DNA of 64,000 nt from Phytophthora colocasiae (lineage: Eukaryota > Oomycota > Peronosporomycetes > Peronosporales > Peronosporaceae): assembly GCA_018806915.1 (NCBI GenBank), contig JAGKQI010000096.1, positions 1,488,001 to 1,552,000 on the forward strand, in the 5' to 3' direction. Position numbers and translations under genes: made by a program. Shown in pieces: positions 41,841 to 54,143 of this stretch (position 1 is the first letter of the stretch; each line of letters begins with the position of its first letter). The notes below the pieces were generated by a model that made no database searches, was not told the origin of the DNA, and saw only the letters and a list, made by a program, of their open reading frames with translations.

Positions 41841-43007
41841 ATGGAGGTCTCATCCTCGAGCGGCGGAGACGACGCTAATGACGCTGTTTTAATAGTGCGA
41901 AGGCTAACATCGGGGCTGCGCCGTCACCACAAAAAGATTTATCTACTCCGAGTGTGGCGTCAAGCACAGATTGATGGGGACGCTGTTATCGCTGCAGCAA
42001 TTTACACGGTATTGTCAGCGGATATGTCCCCCGAAGCCACTTTTCACGCGCCATTTAATTTCAACTCTCTGTCCAACGACCAGTGTATTGACAAGTTTCG
42101 ATTCGAGAAGCACCAAATAGTGGAGCTTGTCATTTTGTTGGGTGTGGAAGGAATACGAACGCGAGAGAGGACAGTAGCGTCAGGTGTTGAAGGTATTTGT
42201 ATTGTTTTATACAAACTTGCTGTCCCTGTGCGCTGGGTGGACCTGGAAGATTTTTTCGGGCGCGACGCAAGTGGGTTATCCAACATTTTTCTCCATGTAT
42301 TAACTTATATCGACAAGAATTATGACCGACTTCTATATTTCTATCATGACTACGTCGCGCAAAATCTTCAAGACTACGCCGACGCAGTGTTCGATGCTGG
42401 GGGCCTCCTACAAAACGTGTGGGCCTTTATTGATGGTACGGTTAGAGGAATCTGCCGTCCTCAACCTCGGCACATCAAACGCGACGGGATGTTCATGAGC
42501 CAGAAGTCAGTGTACAACGGACACAAACGCAAGCACGCCCTTAAGTACCAGACATTGACTACACCGGACGGATTAATCGTGCATCTTTATGGACCGTTTC
42601 CTGGTAGAAACCATGATATCAAACTTTTCAAGGAGTCCAAAATCTCTGAAAAGATTTTGAATGACACTCGCTTTCGTGGATTCCGTATTTATGGCGATCA
42701 AGCGTACGGGAACGACTCCATTTTGTGCTGCCCATACGCCGGTGCTGTTGGAAACTTATCGAGACAGCAGCGCCAAGTGAATGTAAGCATGAGTCGTGTT
42801 CGCGTATCGGTTGAATGGTCTTATGGTCAGGTTATAAACTATTGGACTGCACTCGACTTTAAGCGACAAGCCCGAGCCGGTGTCCAACCCGTTGGTGTAA
42901 TGTACAGGGTCGGTGTATTCCTCACGAACTGTATTGCCTGTGCTCAAGGTGGCAACACGATAAGTGATTACTTCCAGACTGTCCTCCAAGTCTTGCAAAA
43001 TATCTGA
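41841..43007 (+). CDS. PIF/Harbinger DDE transposase, 388 aa
   Basis: Intact frame from ATG (MEVSSSSGG). An N-terminal helix-turn-helix-like region (FRFEKHQIVELVILLGV) precedes the nuclease fold: first Asp in VWAFIDGTVRGICRP, the family box KYQTLTTPDGLIVHLYGPFP followed by GRNHD, the second Asp in IYGDQAYG, and the catalytic Glu in SRVRVSVEWSYG. These are the DDE_Tnp_4 signatures of Harbinger endonucleases. It is convergent with the Myb-like gene. No sign of decay in this frame. Confidence 0.92.
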   Translation: MEVSSSSGGDDANDAVLIVRRLTSGLRRHHKKIYLLRVWRQAQIDGDAVIAAAIYTVLSADMSPEATFHAPFNFNSLSNDQCIDKFRFEKHQIVELVILLGVEGIRTRERTVASGVEGICIVLYKLAVPVRWVDLEDFFGRDASGLSNIFLHVLTYIDKNYDRLLYFYHDYVAQNLQDYADAVFDAGGLLQNVWAFIDGTVRGICRPQPRHIKRDGMFMSQKSVYNGHKRKHALKYQTLTTPDGLIVHLYGPFPGRNHDIKLFKESKISEKILNDTRFRGFRIYGDQAYGNDSILCCPYAGAVGNLSRQQRQVNVSMSRVRVSVEWSYGQVINYWTALDFKRQARAGVQPVGVMYRVGVFLTNCIACAQGGNTISDYFQTVLQVLQNI

Positions 43008-43124
43008 AGTTCATTTCAAATGAATGAAATGAAGATTAAGCCGTAGTTAATACAATGGTCTTCTTTTTAAATACAGAATGCATTCTCATTTGCTATCTGC
43101 CTTGGAAACTGCAGCACCTAATGC

Positions 43125-43974
43125 CTATACGCACTCTAGTATTAGCTGTCTGTTGCGTTCTTCGGACTCGTTTCGCGCTTGCTGCGCTCGTAATTCTGCT
43201 TGATTCTGAGCATCGATCCGAGCCTGCTCGAGTTCGATCCTACGCATTTGTATGTCTCGCTCCAACGTCATCCGGTCCGCGTGTTGTTGTGCTTGGGCCG
43301 CCATTTGTTGCGCGAACTGCTGCTGACGAAGCTCCATATCGTCGCGCAGACGCTTGTCTTGACGGTCAGCTTCCAGTTGAAATGCGCTTTTACGTTTATT
43401 GCGTCTAGGCTTTGCTGGTGTAGACTTGGTAGACGATGTTTCTCCGCAGTCATCGTTCTCCGAAGAGCTGCCATCGGAATAAGTTTGCTCCCCTCGCTGC
43501 GAGCGCCGAATCATCGCCTCTTCCACTATCTCCGACGCACAACGTGTCGTTCTTGTCTCTTCTGCTTTTTTTTTTCCTTGACGCGGCCTTTTTGTCGTCT
43601 ATGAATGCGTCTTCAAGCAGTACGTATTGCCTGACTAGCCCTACCAAGGTCTCATAGTGGCTTTGCTCGTTAACAGCTTCTAATGTCTCCTCAATGCCAC
43701 TTCCTAGCGCAGAACGGAGCTCTCCTACACGCCAGTTCTTCTTGAGTAGCCGGACCCGGTCCCGAACTTGCTTCTCCCCCACGACCTCTTGGATTGCCGT
43801 TGACACCCGTTGCGCAACGTGTGCCCACAGGCGAGCGGACTCCCCGTACTTTGCGGCAAACGGCTTTTGGGCAATAGCCTCCCTCATTAGTTCCTTGTCA
43901 TTTTCCTCTGTGAAGCGGAAAACCATCTTGTAGCTTTGGCACAGATTGTAGAGTGAGTAAAATGTGACTCTCAT
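43125..43974 (-). pseudogene. Harbinger Myb/SANT-like DNA-binding protein, frameshifted
   Basis: From ATG 43974 (or 43926, MVFRFTEEND) the frame carries a Myb-like trihelix (FTEENDKELMREAIAQKPFA, LWAHVAQRV, RDRVRLLKKNWRVGE) that binds the transposon ends together with the transposase. At the A10 run 43566-43575 (coding strand) the frame shifts by one. The wild-type-like continuation in the next frame gives a Glu/Gln/Arg coiled coil (ELRQQQFAQQMAAQ, RMTLERDIQMRRIELEQARI) to a stop at 43125. One A too many explains both pieces. Confidence 0.8.
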
Positions 43975-44089
43975 TGTGCTAATTACAGGCTATTTGGCAT
44001 CAGGCTGCGAGGAACGAGGACTGTTGTGTTAAAGTTAGACGATTCAGTTTGACGGTCTCATTACAGCTGTCTGTAAAATTCAAACTGAC

Positions 44090-44110
44090 ACAGTTCTGCT
44101 AAAGACCTCT
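44090..44110 (-). repeat. Harbinger right terminal inverted repeat
   Basis: Complement of the left terminus with one mismatch, followed by ATT at 44111-44113. Confidence 0.88.
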
Positions 44111-44114
44111 ATTG

Positions 44115-44192
44115 ACTGGAAAGTGGAGGGACTCGAACGCCTGCCAAGTGCGTAGCTTTGTGGTGCGTTGACCAGTGGACCAGGAGGCCCTA
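44115..44192 (-). repeat. tRNA-derived SINE-like fragment
   Basis: On the minus strand the segment reads CCTGGTCCACTGGTCAACGC (A-box-like), then GGCGTTCGAGTCC (B box) at tRNA spacing. The acceptor and T stems do not pair properly, so it is not a functional tRNA. RNA polymerase III promoter boxes without tRNA folding suggest a SINE head; the Harbinger sits against its downstream side. Confidence 0.4.
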
Positions 44193-44421
44193 AATAATGT
44201 AATTCATTAGTACCAGTAGTGGCAAGGCAAGTCGTCAATATGTTGTATGTGCTTCTGTTCATTAAACTCGTAGGTACCGTGTATATTAATACAGCAAAGC
44301 AATGCTGGCGTGAAGACAAAAGGTACGTGAACTGTAAACTTGTTTCACGTTAGATTAATGAAAGGCGCACTGTAGTGCATTCTCTACACTCGGTTGGCTT
44401 ACAGCACCGTACCGTACAGTA

Positions 44422-44458
44422 CCCGTGCATCACGTACGGACCGTACGTGATGCACGGG
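44422..44458. repeat. perfect 37-nt palindrome
   Basis: CCCGTGCATCACGTACGG (44422-44439), a single A, then its exact complement (44441-44458). It lies 260 bp beyond the stop codon of the second effector, in a gap with no gene (44193-44715). It could form a hairpin in RNA or a cruciform in DNA. Confidence 0.95.
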
Positions 44459-44715
44459 AAAGTCCTTCCCGACCAATCTCAAGAAAAGTTGCCGAGCCCA
44501 CGCAATGCATCTGTTCTTACTTACCGTACATAAATTATAGATCTATCATTAAAACAAACAAGATTTAAAAAAAATATGCTGATACGAAAAAAAGAGCAAG
44601 CCCCTGAATAACTGTCTTCTTCCTTTGTTTGCATGCCGTCTTGCTGATGATCAAGAACCACCAGGTTAACCTTTCAACAGTGAGACGTTTGCCAACCATA
44701 CACCTATCCACTCAT

Positions 44716-45291
44716 TTAAGCGTGAGCCATGCGTGTGAGGATGTCTGCAGCTTTGGCTGTCTCGTAAAAGTCTTCATACCTGGCAAACTGACCCGACGAC
44801 TTGATCTTCCCCCTGCTCTTTGCCATTTCCGGTGTCAAGTTGTTCTTAAACATCCGCATAAAATTGTCGTACTCCATACTGGAAAATTTAGTCGTGATAC
44901 GCTGGGGTTCCGACTTTACTACATTTGCAGCAGCGGCCAGCTTCTGAGCGTCCTTCCTCTCTTTCGCTAGTGCAGCGAGCCTAGCATCCCTCCTCGCATT
45001 CGCTAGATCCTTCACCTTTTTAATTGTTGCGAGCTTCTTTGCTTTAGCGTTCTCTTTGTCGAGCCTTTTGATGATCATCTCGATACTTGAAATCTTGGTT
45101 CGCTCTTCACCGGCGGCGTTTTCTGGGTGGTTCACTCGAAGAAACCGCTTCCGGGGGCTGTCATTGTCCACTTCGTTGGCTGCGAAGCCGGGGGTAATCT
45201 TCGATGATAGATCGGTGTTCGTGAAAGCTTCTACGCCATTGCTCCGAGCGAAGACCGCGAGTGCAAGTGCGATGTAAACGAAGGAACGCAT
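44716..45291 (-). CDS. secreted RXLR-EER effector candidate, 191 aa
   Basis: Signal peptide MRSFVYIALALAVFARSNG followed by RFLR at about residue 49 and EER at about 62, the canonical oomycete effector layout. The rest is Lys/Ala-rich helix and a C-terminal block (SSMEYDNFMRMFKNNLTPEM, GKIKSSGQFARYEDFYETAK) paralogous to the effector at 40893. Spacing between motifs is conserved, but this copy has a longer N-terminal segment. A good match to the oomycete initiator lies about 45 nt upstream of the ATG. Host target unknown. Confidence 0.87.
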   Translation of the reverse strand: MRSFVYIALALAVFARSNGVEAFTNTDLSSKITPGFAANEVDNDSPRKRFLRVNHPENAAGEERTKISSIEMIIKRLDKENAKAKKLATIKKVKDLANARRDARLAALAKERKDAQKLAAAANVVKSEPQRITTKFSSMEYDNFMRMFKNNLTPEMAKSRGKIKSSGQFARYEDFYETAKAADILTRMAHA

Positions 45292-45321
45292 GGCTGTCTG
45301 AGGAGTTGCTTTCCGGTCTGG

Positions 45322-45342
45322 AGAACAAAACGTGAAATGAAA
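45322..45342 (-). promoter_or_regulatory. oomycete initiator (INR + flanking promoter region) of the effector
   Basis: Minus-strand TCATTTCACGTTTTGTT (45340 to 45324) differs at one position from the oomycete core TCATTYYNCAWTTTNYY. The implied 5' leader is about 40-50 nt, usual for these genomes. Confidence 0.5.
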
Positions 45343-47249
<1,907 letters not shown>

Positions 47250-47324
47250 AAGGACTATAACCAGCGATATGCTTAATGATTGCTGAATACAGTACTACTT
47301 ATATTCATGGCATTCCGTCGTGCT

Positions 47325-47786
47325 CTACTTTGGTTTAAATGGCACCGCGGTGAAGGTGTCGCTAAAGCGTTTGAACTCCGGATGGTAGTCGAAGTTCTTT
47401 ATGAGCACGGTGATTCCTTGAGCATGGCGTTCTTTGGCGTCATTATACTGGCCCTGCATGCTATCCGTCGTCTCCGTGTACTTCCCCGCTAATGGTTTGA
47501 TCTTGTTTTCGAACAGAGCGCTCCATTCTCGACATTCTTTCAACTTGGCTTCCAGGTCTTTACGCCGCACACTCAGCCGATGGAGCTGTTCATCGTAGTC
47601 TTTCTTGCCCTTCTCGTCCTCTTTGATCTCACGTGTTAGCATCTCAATCCTCATTTGAAGTCCTTCAAGCGCGCCCCCAATGCCATTTGTCACTCTATTC
47701 ATCTTGGCTGCATCCTTGGTGAGTGAGGACTGTTGCGAACCTGCACGGGTGTATTTGAGCCGAGGTAAACCTCTTCCAGAGGACAT
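47325..47786 (-). CDS. small coiled-coil protein of unknown function, 153 aa
   Basis: First in-frame ATG is at 47786 (MSSGRGLPRLKYTRAG). Residues 30-115 form a heptad coiled coil (LQMRIEMLTREIKEDEKGKK, LSVRRKDLEAKLKECREW), followed by ENKIKPLAGKY and a conserved-looking tail FDYHPEFKRFSDTFTAVPF. I do not recognise the family. The compact, all-helical form beside a large EF-hand protein on the same strand could suit a flagellar or cytoskeletal component, but this is a guess. It is convergent with the PTEN gene, 75 bp between stops. Confidence 0.7.
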   Translation of the reverse strand: MSSGRGLPRLKYTRAGSQQSSLTKDAAKMNRVTNGIGGALEGLQMRIEMLTREIKEDEKGKKDYDEQLHRLSVRRKDLEAKLKECREWSALFENKIKPLAGKYTETTDSMQGQYNDAKERHAQGITVLIKNFDYHPEFKRFSDTFTAVPFKPK

Positions 47787-47925
47787 AACTGAAGGAAAAC
47801 TGCAATGACCAAGGGCTAGAACAAGACACAGAAGTAGCAACCGATATCTAAAAGTGGTCAGGAAGCTTTCAAGAAGAAGAAAAATATGTTATTCGATAAA
47901 GTCCTTACGTAATATCTATCCTATA

Positions 47926-50900
47926 TCACGAATGAATTATTGGATTCGATCCTCTACTACCGACGCTTTCGTAGTTCTGTCCATCCTCGCAAAACGTTAC
48001 CGAGCGTCTCACGTCATACCCGCAGTCTTTTTCGTTGATTTTCGGCCTAAAGGAACTCGGCGTGTTGCTGTCTCCTGGTTGAGCGAGTTTGGTGAAAAAA
48101 TCGAGTAACCCTGGAGAAGATACGAACCCACTTTCTCCTGTATCAATACTATTCGCCACGAATTGCTGCTCGTGCAGATCCAGATCCAGACCAAGGCGGT
48201 AGCACACGTGTTTGATATCACTAGCGCGACAGGTGGCCTCAAACTCGCCGTTGTCAATTGGCACAACCATTTCTCGAGGTGATAACCCCTTAAACGCATG
48301 CCTCACCAGCACAGCAGCGCTTTGAAGTCCATAGTCCGAGTCCAACAAGTTCTTGAGTCTGCTCTCTTGCAGCAATTTACGTCGAACACTTGTCGCACTT
48401 CCAGTGTTCGGCAACGAGGCAAGTTTCGTGAAGGATCCGGTAGTCGTTGGCAACACCGAACTGTGCATGTCGAGACTATTATTTAGTCTTCTTCCTGTCG
48501 GACGTTGAGGGTTCTGGTACGGATTCGTTGAGAAACTGTTCGGAGGTCCATTACCAGAAGTCGGACGAGGCAAAGACAATTCCTTCGTAACTTCTCCCAG
48601 CAAATCGCTAATTCGTCGTAAGACATCCAAGAATCCAAGGCCGCTGTCCGGTCGAAGTGAAGGATATAATTCATCCACGAGTTCTTGTGCAGCTGGAGCT
48701 CCAGTAGGAAAGTGAAGGTTCAACCGTGACGTGAGTAAAATTTCCACTAAATCTTGCTTAGTCACTTGACCACGAGCATCAGCGCGACGATGTAAATCAA
48801 GCGCAGTCTTCAAGTCACTGCGTCGTTCGAGAAGATCTTGTAAAATACCTACCAAAGCGATCCGGTGTCTCCTTTCCTGTCGAGATTTGGCATCTTCCGC
48901 TCCTGTTGGTTTTCTCTGTTGAACTGGAGTAACTTCACTCTTTGAAGTGTTGATTTCATCCGAGATACGAATCGAGGATTTTGCAGCTGGGTGATCTTGG
49001 ACTAAGCGTCGACGAGGACAGTTCCAAAGCGCATCGTTAGCTTGACTGCGTGAGGATGATACTTCCAGAGGCGGAGGATGCTCTTCGTACGGTGCCAGTA
49101 ATACTGAAGTCGTCGAGAGATGCTTTTTACGCTTTTTCGGCGATAATAACTCGCTACAAAATACCCCAAGACGGTCTTCAAGAGAATGGTAAGGAATCAG
49201 ATCAGAATCTCCACTTAGAGCCTCGATAGCAGCGTGGTTGTCCGCTATAGAAGCCATAATACCAAGTTCACGTGTCGCCTGCAACATTTCAGCTGTAGAG
49301 ACTGAGCCACTGCAGTTCGTATCCATCCGCTCGCAAATTGCAACAAGATGCGGCAATTCGACCAACATTTTCTCTAGAACTTTTTGCACGGAACGAGGAA
49401 GACGAGAACGATAAGATCCATCAAGAGAAAGCCTGGGAAGCGCTGGTTTCTCTTTAGTGGCGTAGCTGTTCAGATGGTCGTAAAGGTCTTGAGCCAAAAT
49501 ATACCCCCGTCCTTGAGTGTCTAACGTCCAGAACAGTGCTTCAACGTCAGCATACCGTACCAGTAAGTTCAAATGTACGAGACTCTGGCGGAATTGCCCT
49601 CTAGAAATATGACCGAATCGATCTCCCGTGAAGACACTTTGAGGTGAGGAGGCAGATAATTGGCCCAGTTGTTTAAGTTGCTGTAACTTGGACAGGATCC
49701 GCGTTTCCAGAGCTGGTGGAGGCTTCCCACTAGAAAAGAATGGGTCTTGACGTCGGTGTTGATGCTCCAGATATGCCTCACTTTCTCCACTGTTACCAGC
49801 TCGAGGACTGGTAGTTGCTGTGGGGTAGTGGAGCTCACTCTCCCTTCGACGATCATCACAGATCTTGACAATGGTTCGACTTGCTTCAGCATTCCTACAG
49901 ACAGAAAAGAGTAAGATTATTGTTTTACTACTCATTAGTTAGAATAACTTTGTACATACCTCTCCTGTGTCGATTTTCCAGCTGGATAAGGCTCCTTGCC
50001 GGTGGTTACAGGGCTGTAGGCTGTTGGTTGCACAGTTTTCCGTCCTAGACGAATAGGAGATCGACTGACATAACCCACAGACGTACCAGGTACTCCCGGA
50101 GATGCCTTTGACTTCATAATGGTTCGGTCGGCCGCTTTAAGTGCACTTTGAAGCGGTCCAATTCCGATTGAACCAGAAGCTGGATCTCTATAGACACAAA
50201 ACTAGTTAGATCTCCATTGAAATAAGCTAAAGTGAGTCATTTACGTACGAGAATTGCAACAGACGAACGCGTAAAGCTGCGAAGTCAGCATTGCTCATGG
50301 TAATTCCACACCTCATCAAACAGTCTCGAAAATTTTCCGGTGGTAAGTTAAATTGTCCAATACGTTCATACTGTCGGAAAAGTGACTGTAACTTGTCAGA
50401 TGCTGCCACGAGCATATCCCAAACACGAGCACTACCGTCCCCAATAACAGGAGGTGATACTTGTGTTGACATGGACGGTAAAGCTTGCGGACGATTGTCT
50501 ACCCCCGCTCGTTCTTGAAACAAAGCGAGAAACTCAGCATATTTTATGATAAACGCGTTCCCATTGCCACCTCGACCTCTCCATCTTCCGTTGCTAGCTC
50601 CATCCCGTGTCATTTCCTTTACATCTTCACCTAGAGATGAATACAGCTTGTCATACTCCCGTGTTGTGAGAAATACTCCAATATGACTCAGCGCGAACTC
50701 AAGTTCTTCAGGATTAACCTTTCCCGAGCTCAAAACGTCCATTTTCAGGAAAATTTGACGGAGTTTCTCACTACTTTGAGCAATTGCTGTTGTCAGGCGT
50801 TGCCAAAGAGCTTCGCCATCCATGAGACGTGTAATACGGTCGTTTGGCTCGATATCGCCCTCGACATCTTGCGTAATAGCTCGAGTGGCGTTAAGGGTGG

Positions 50901-51518
50901 CTTGGGTAGCGTAAGGGGTTGGCAAAGATGCGCGGGGGGACGAATACTGGATACGTTTGTTCATCGACAGTGAAGACATCGAAGAGGCCAATTGATCCGG
51001 TTGATAACTTGCTCGCATTAGTTTCAAAGACCACTCAGTCATGATACGACAGAAGAGATCGATATCTACAGTAATAGGGGACATTAGAGCGTTTCTAGAG
51101 ATAAAAAATATCTTGAACGTACCTAATTTTCGGGTTTGTGTCGGACAAAACACCAGATACAGCTCTTTCGCTCTCTCGAGATCTCGATCGCACTGTCGGT
51201 CTACGTATGATCCATCGTTTTGAGGAGAAACTACGATCTCCAGACGAGTGACTGCCAGCTGGAACTCGCGTAGATCCAAATGTCCGTCTCCATTGAGACT
51301 AAATCGACGCAACACGTCATCAGGTTTCATAGGACACCGAGAGAATCGATGCACTTCGTCTGAAAAGTGTTTCATGAGTTGGTGGTTGGATAAAAGCTGG
51401 TGATACTGGTGCCAATCTAAAGTACCATTCGACGGTTAGTATTTTCTTGTCCGGCGAGAGACGTTGGGGACGTACCGGCAGTACTCATTTGGTCGATCTT
51501 GTTCCGTGTTTTGGACAT
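47926..51518 (-). CDS. large multi-EF-hand protein, 1135 aa, four exons
   Basis: Exons (complement): 51476..51518, 50249..51416, 49960..50187, 47926..49894; introns 59, 61 and 65 nt, phases 1, 2 and 2. The first exon encodes only MSKTRNKIDQMSTA. Several EF-hand pairs are spread along the chain; the clearest loops are FSLNGDGHLDLREFQ, MDVLSSGKVNPEELEF and MDTNCSGSVSTAEML, while others (DTQGRGYILAQDL) have lost calcium ligands. Between them lie long Ser/Pro-rich linkers. The layout (degenerate EF-hands over more than 1000 residues) resembles EFCAB6/CAPS-type proteins of cilia and centrosomes. Function is inferred from that resemblance only. Confidence 0.8.
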
Positions 51519-51832
51519 CCTACATTCACTTGGGGGAGATAGCAACGTACAAAGAGCAGGATAGGATGCCAAGGAGCAGTATGACGTAGACCTGGAGCGA
51601 CGCGTTCAAGTAAGACTCTATCGCAACGAACCTGTTGAGAGCATGTTGGCTTGCTAATTTTACAGGCGAAACCCCTGGGAAGCAGTGACGGCTGCTGTGG
51701 AGATAAGCTAGCAATGTAAGAAATGAGTATCAATAGATATCTAAACGAACTAGCCGAGTGCCGCCCGCTTTTGCGGGGGGTTTGTATGTCTTTGGTCGAA
51801 ACCCGTGGGGCTCACTGTTCCAGTTCGCCCCA

Positions 51833-52870
51833 CTACTCACATCGGCGCCACACCTTCGGCGAGCGCCGGTTGGCCGGGGTGCTACCTTCGCTTTGAGCTT
51901 CGTTGTCGGTGTTACTCAACTTCTCCTTCTCTTCTCTAGTCAAGCGGAATTCAAGACGGAATTCATCCTGACTTTGATCCAAGTAGCAGATCGAGAAGCG
52001 GAGACCATTTCCAACCGTATAAGCCTTCGACTGGACATTAAATCCCTTGTTATGCATCCCCTTGGAGGCTGTGTTCTTCACCGTCACTTTCGTGTGGAAG
52101 AAATCCCCATTGAGATGTCAAGGTAGCGCTGGAGATCAGCCGCAGTGTTGTCGGGGCTCGTTTCACGGGTAGGTCGGATCGAAGTGGTGTCGTCCAGGAT
52201 GATGTCGTAGGTGCCTCGAACATGATGTTTTTTGTTTGCTTTCAGCGACTCCCATTGACCGTCCACGAGGCGAAACTTCATATGTACTGACTTTCGTTTG
52301 TTTCAGCAAGATGAACAATAAGACAGTTATTCGGCTTCACACCTTTCTCCAACCCCCCCCCCCCCCGAGGCCTTTCATCAAATCCACTGGGGACGAGCGT
52401 CGGCAGACATTGGTCCAGTGCGTCCCGAAATCACGACGACAATGGAAGCCCTGCAGGTCCTCCCAGGAAATGGCTGAGGTATCACGCAGTGAGCCATATT
52501 GGCCCAAATGCGATCTTCAATCTGATGGTTTCTCCAGTAAATATCCCATAAAGTTGATCGTATCGTCTTCGCGAGATTCCTTGATCCAAGATCCATTCTG
52601 GTTTGCAGTTTCCACAGCTCGACCAAGCTGCTGGAGGCGGTATCGGTAATTTTTGGCTTGCTTGTCGCTCGTGGTCTCTTCATTCTTCATTCTTCATTCT
52701 TCTGCACCGCTCACACCTCTACTCGCCCCATGTTAGCATTATTTTCCGGTTGCCTCCGACATAGCACCGAATCCCATACTTTTCATGTAGAGCTTTGAAA
52801 TAGCTACCTTGCTTGCCGATCACAGTTCCAACGGGAACATGTTTTGGAATGTCCAAATTCCGATGTCAAG
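51833..52870 (-). pseudogene. decayed inverted paralogue of the KH-domain gene
   Basis: Broken minus-strand frames match the intact plus-strand gene piece by piece and in order: KHVPVGTVIGKQGSYFKAL (52780-52850) to its KH motif; ISWEDLQ ... HWTNVCRRSSP (about 52390-52480); LVDGQWESLKANKKHHVRG (52190-52270); LRFSICYLDQSQDEF (51930-52000). Stops and shifts separate them. The copy points away from the intact gene, so the pair is a head-to-head inverted duplication. A C14 tract (52353-52366) lies inside it. Confidence 0.85.
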
Positions 52871-53003
52871 TGACCACGAGAACCTTTCACAGTTGAATTG
52901 ACTTTCAATCGTGTCTTTAGACATCAATCGACAAAAAAGCATTGGTGTTGAATTGGATGCCTCACTTCGAAATCTTCTTTGACCTGGACAAGCAATACGC
53001 ACT

Positions 53004-54143
53004 ATGAGTTTCCACACGAAGAGTCTAACCATCCCTGAGCATGTCCCAGTTGGAGTTGTGATCGGCAAACGCGGCTGCTACTGTAAGGCTCTAGCTGTGA
53101 ACCACAAGGTTCGCTGCTCTGTCGACGGAGATAACCGAAAGGTGACGCTGATAGGCCCGAGTAGTGGCGTGCGCGGTGCCGAGGACGACCTTGCGACCTT
53201 GTTCGCTTCTTTGGCTGTCACCAACAAAAAGGCCCGAGTCTCGGTCCGCGACGGATCCACCCATTGCTGGTCGTTCCAGAAAACTGATGAGGCTACAAGC
53301 AATACTGACGTCCAAGAGTATCCATACCGTCTTCAGCAGTCTGGGCCAGCAACGGAGACTCCAAACCAGGAAGAGACCTGGGTTAAGGAGTTCCGTGAAG
53401 AGGATACCGCCAACCTCATGAGCTATTCATCGTTGTCGCCCAAAATCAAGATCGCGTTTGGGACGTTGTGCTTCAAGCTTAAATCTGCTCGGTGCGAGAG
53501 CTTAACCTTCTCTTGGCAGGAGCTGCAGAAACTCCGCAATGCCGATGACTTCTCGACACGCTGGACCAATTTCTGCAGACGTTCGTCTCCGTCGCTAGTG
53601 AACCTGATGGATGAGCTGGAGGAATGGATGGAGAAAGGTGAGGAGCTATACAAGTGTCTGGCCGTGAACCTTGTTGACAATGGAAAGCGGTACGACCTGA
53701 AGTATCACCTTGTGGACGGTCAATGGGAGCTGATCAAATGCTACAGCAAACGCTGCGTTCGTGGCACCTACGACATCATCCTGGACAACGACACCTCCTT
53801 ACGTGTCCGTGCCGTTACCCGTGAGAAGATTTCTGATAACGCTGCGGCTGATCTCCACCGCTACCTTGACATTTCGATCCCTGATGACGGAGATTTCTTC
53901 CATTCACAGGTGGTGTTGAAGGAAACAGCCCCCACTGGAATGAGTATCAAGTCGGTTGATACCAAAGCAACGGGGTTGCAAGTGGTTGTGCATGGACTGC
54001 GCTTCTCGATCTACTACCTGGACCAGAACCAGGATGAATTTCTTCTTGAATGCCGCTTGACTAGCGAAGAGAAGGAGAAGCTAGGAGCTACCGACAACGA
54101 AGCTCAAGTTCTGCTGAAAAAGGCGCTGCAGATGCTGTCTTAA
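53004..54143 (+). CDS. KH-domain protein of unknown family, 379 aa
   Basis: Single exon from ATG (MSFHTKSLTIPEHVPVG). Residues of about 8-75 form a type I KH domain with the nucleic-acid-binding loop GVVIGKRGCYCKAL (GKRG). The rest has two conserved blocks also found in the neighbouring pseudogene: FSWQELQKLRNADDF ... FCRRSSPS and LVDGQWELIK ... VRGTYDIILDND, ending with LRFSIYYLDQNQDEFLLECR. I do not recognise the C-terminal family; the duplicated, decaying neighbour suggests a lineage-specific multicopy family. No signal peptide. RNA or single-stranded DNA binding is expected from the KH loop. Confidence 0.8.
   Translation: MSFHTKSLTIPEHVPVGVVIGKRGCYCKALAVNHKVRCSVDGDNRKVTLIGPSSGVRGAEDDLATLFASLAVTNKKARVSVRDGSTHCWSFQKTDEATSNTDVQEYPYRLQQSGPATETPNQEETWVKEFREEDTANLMSYSSLSPKIKIAFGTLCFKLKSARCESLTFSWQELQKLRNADDFSTRWTNFCRRSSPSLVNLMDELEEWMEKGEELYKCLAVNLVDNGKRYDLKYHLVDGQWELIKCYSKRCVRGTYDIILDNDTSLRVRAVTREKISDNAAADLHRYLDISIPDDGDFFHSQVVLKETAPTGMSIKSVDTKATGLQVVVHGLRFSIYYLDQNQDEFLLECRLTSEEKEKLGATDNEAQVLLKKALQMLS

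Larger units (their letters stand above)
41588..44110 (+). mobile_element. PIF/Harbinger DNA transposon with TIRs and 3-bp duplication
   Basis: Termini AGAGGTCTTTAGCAGAACCGT (41588-41608) and its complement (44090-44110, one mismatch) are flanked on both sides by ATT (41585-41587 and 44111-44113), a 3-bp target duplication as expected for this superfamily. Inside are the two convergent genes typical of Harbingers: a DDE transposase and a Myb/SANT-like protein. The transposase frame is intact, but the Myb-like frame is broken by one base, so autonomous movement is doubtful. Confidence 0.9.

Noticed and set aside
44115..44192. Functional tRNA gene on the minus strand
   Set aside because: B box is good, but the acceptor and T stems do not pair and no clear anticodon arm forms.
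52353..52366. C14 homopolymer
   Set aside because: Lies in a pseudogene; likely slippage or assembly artefact, no functional signal around it.
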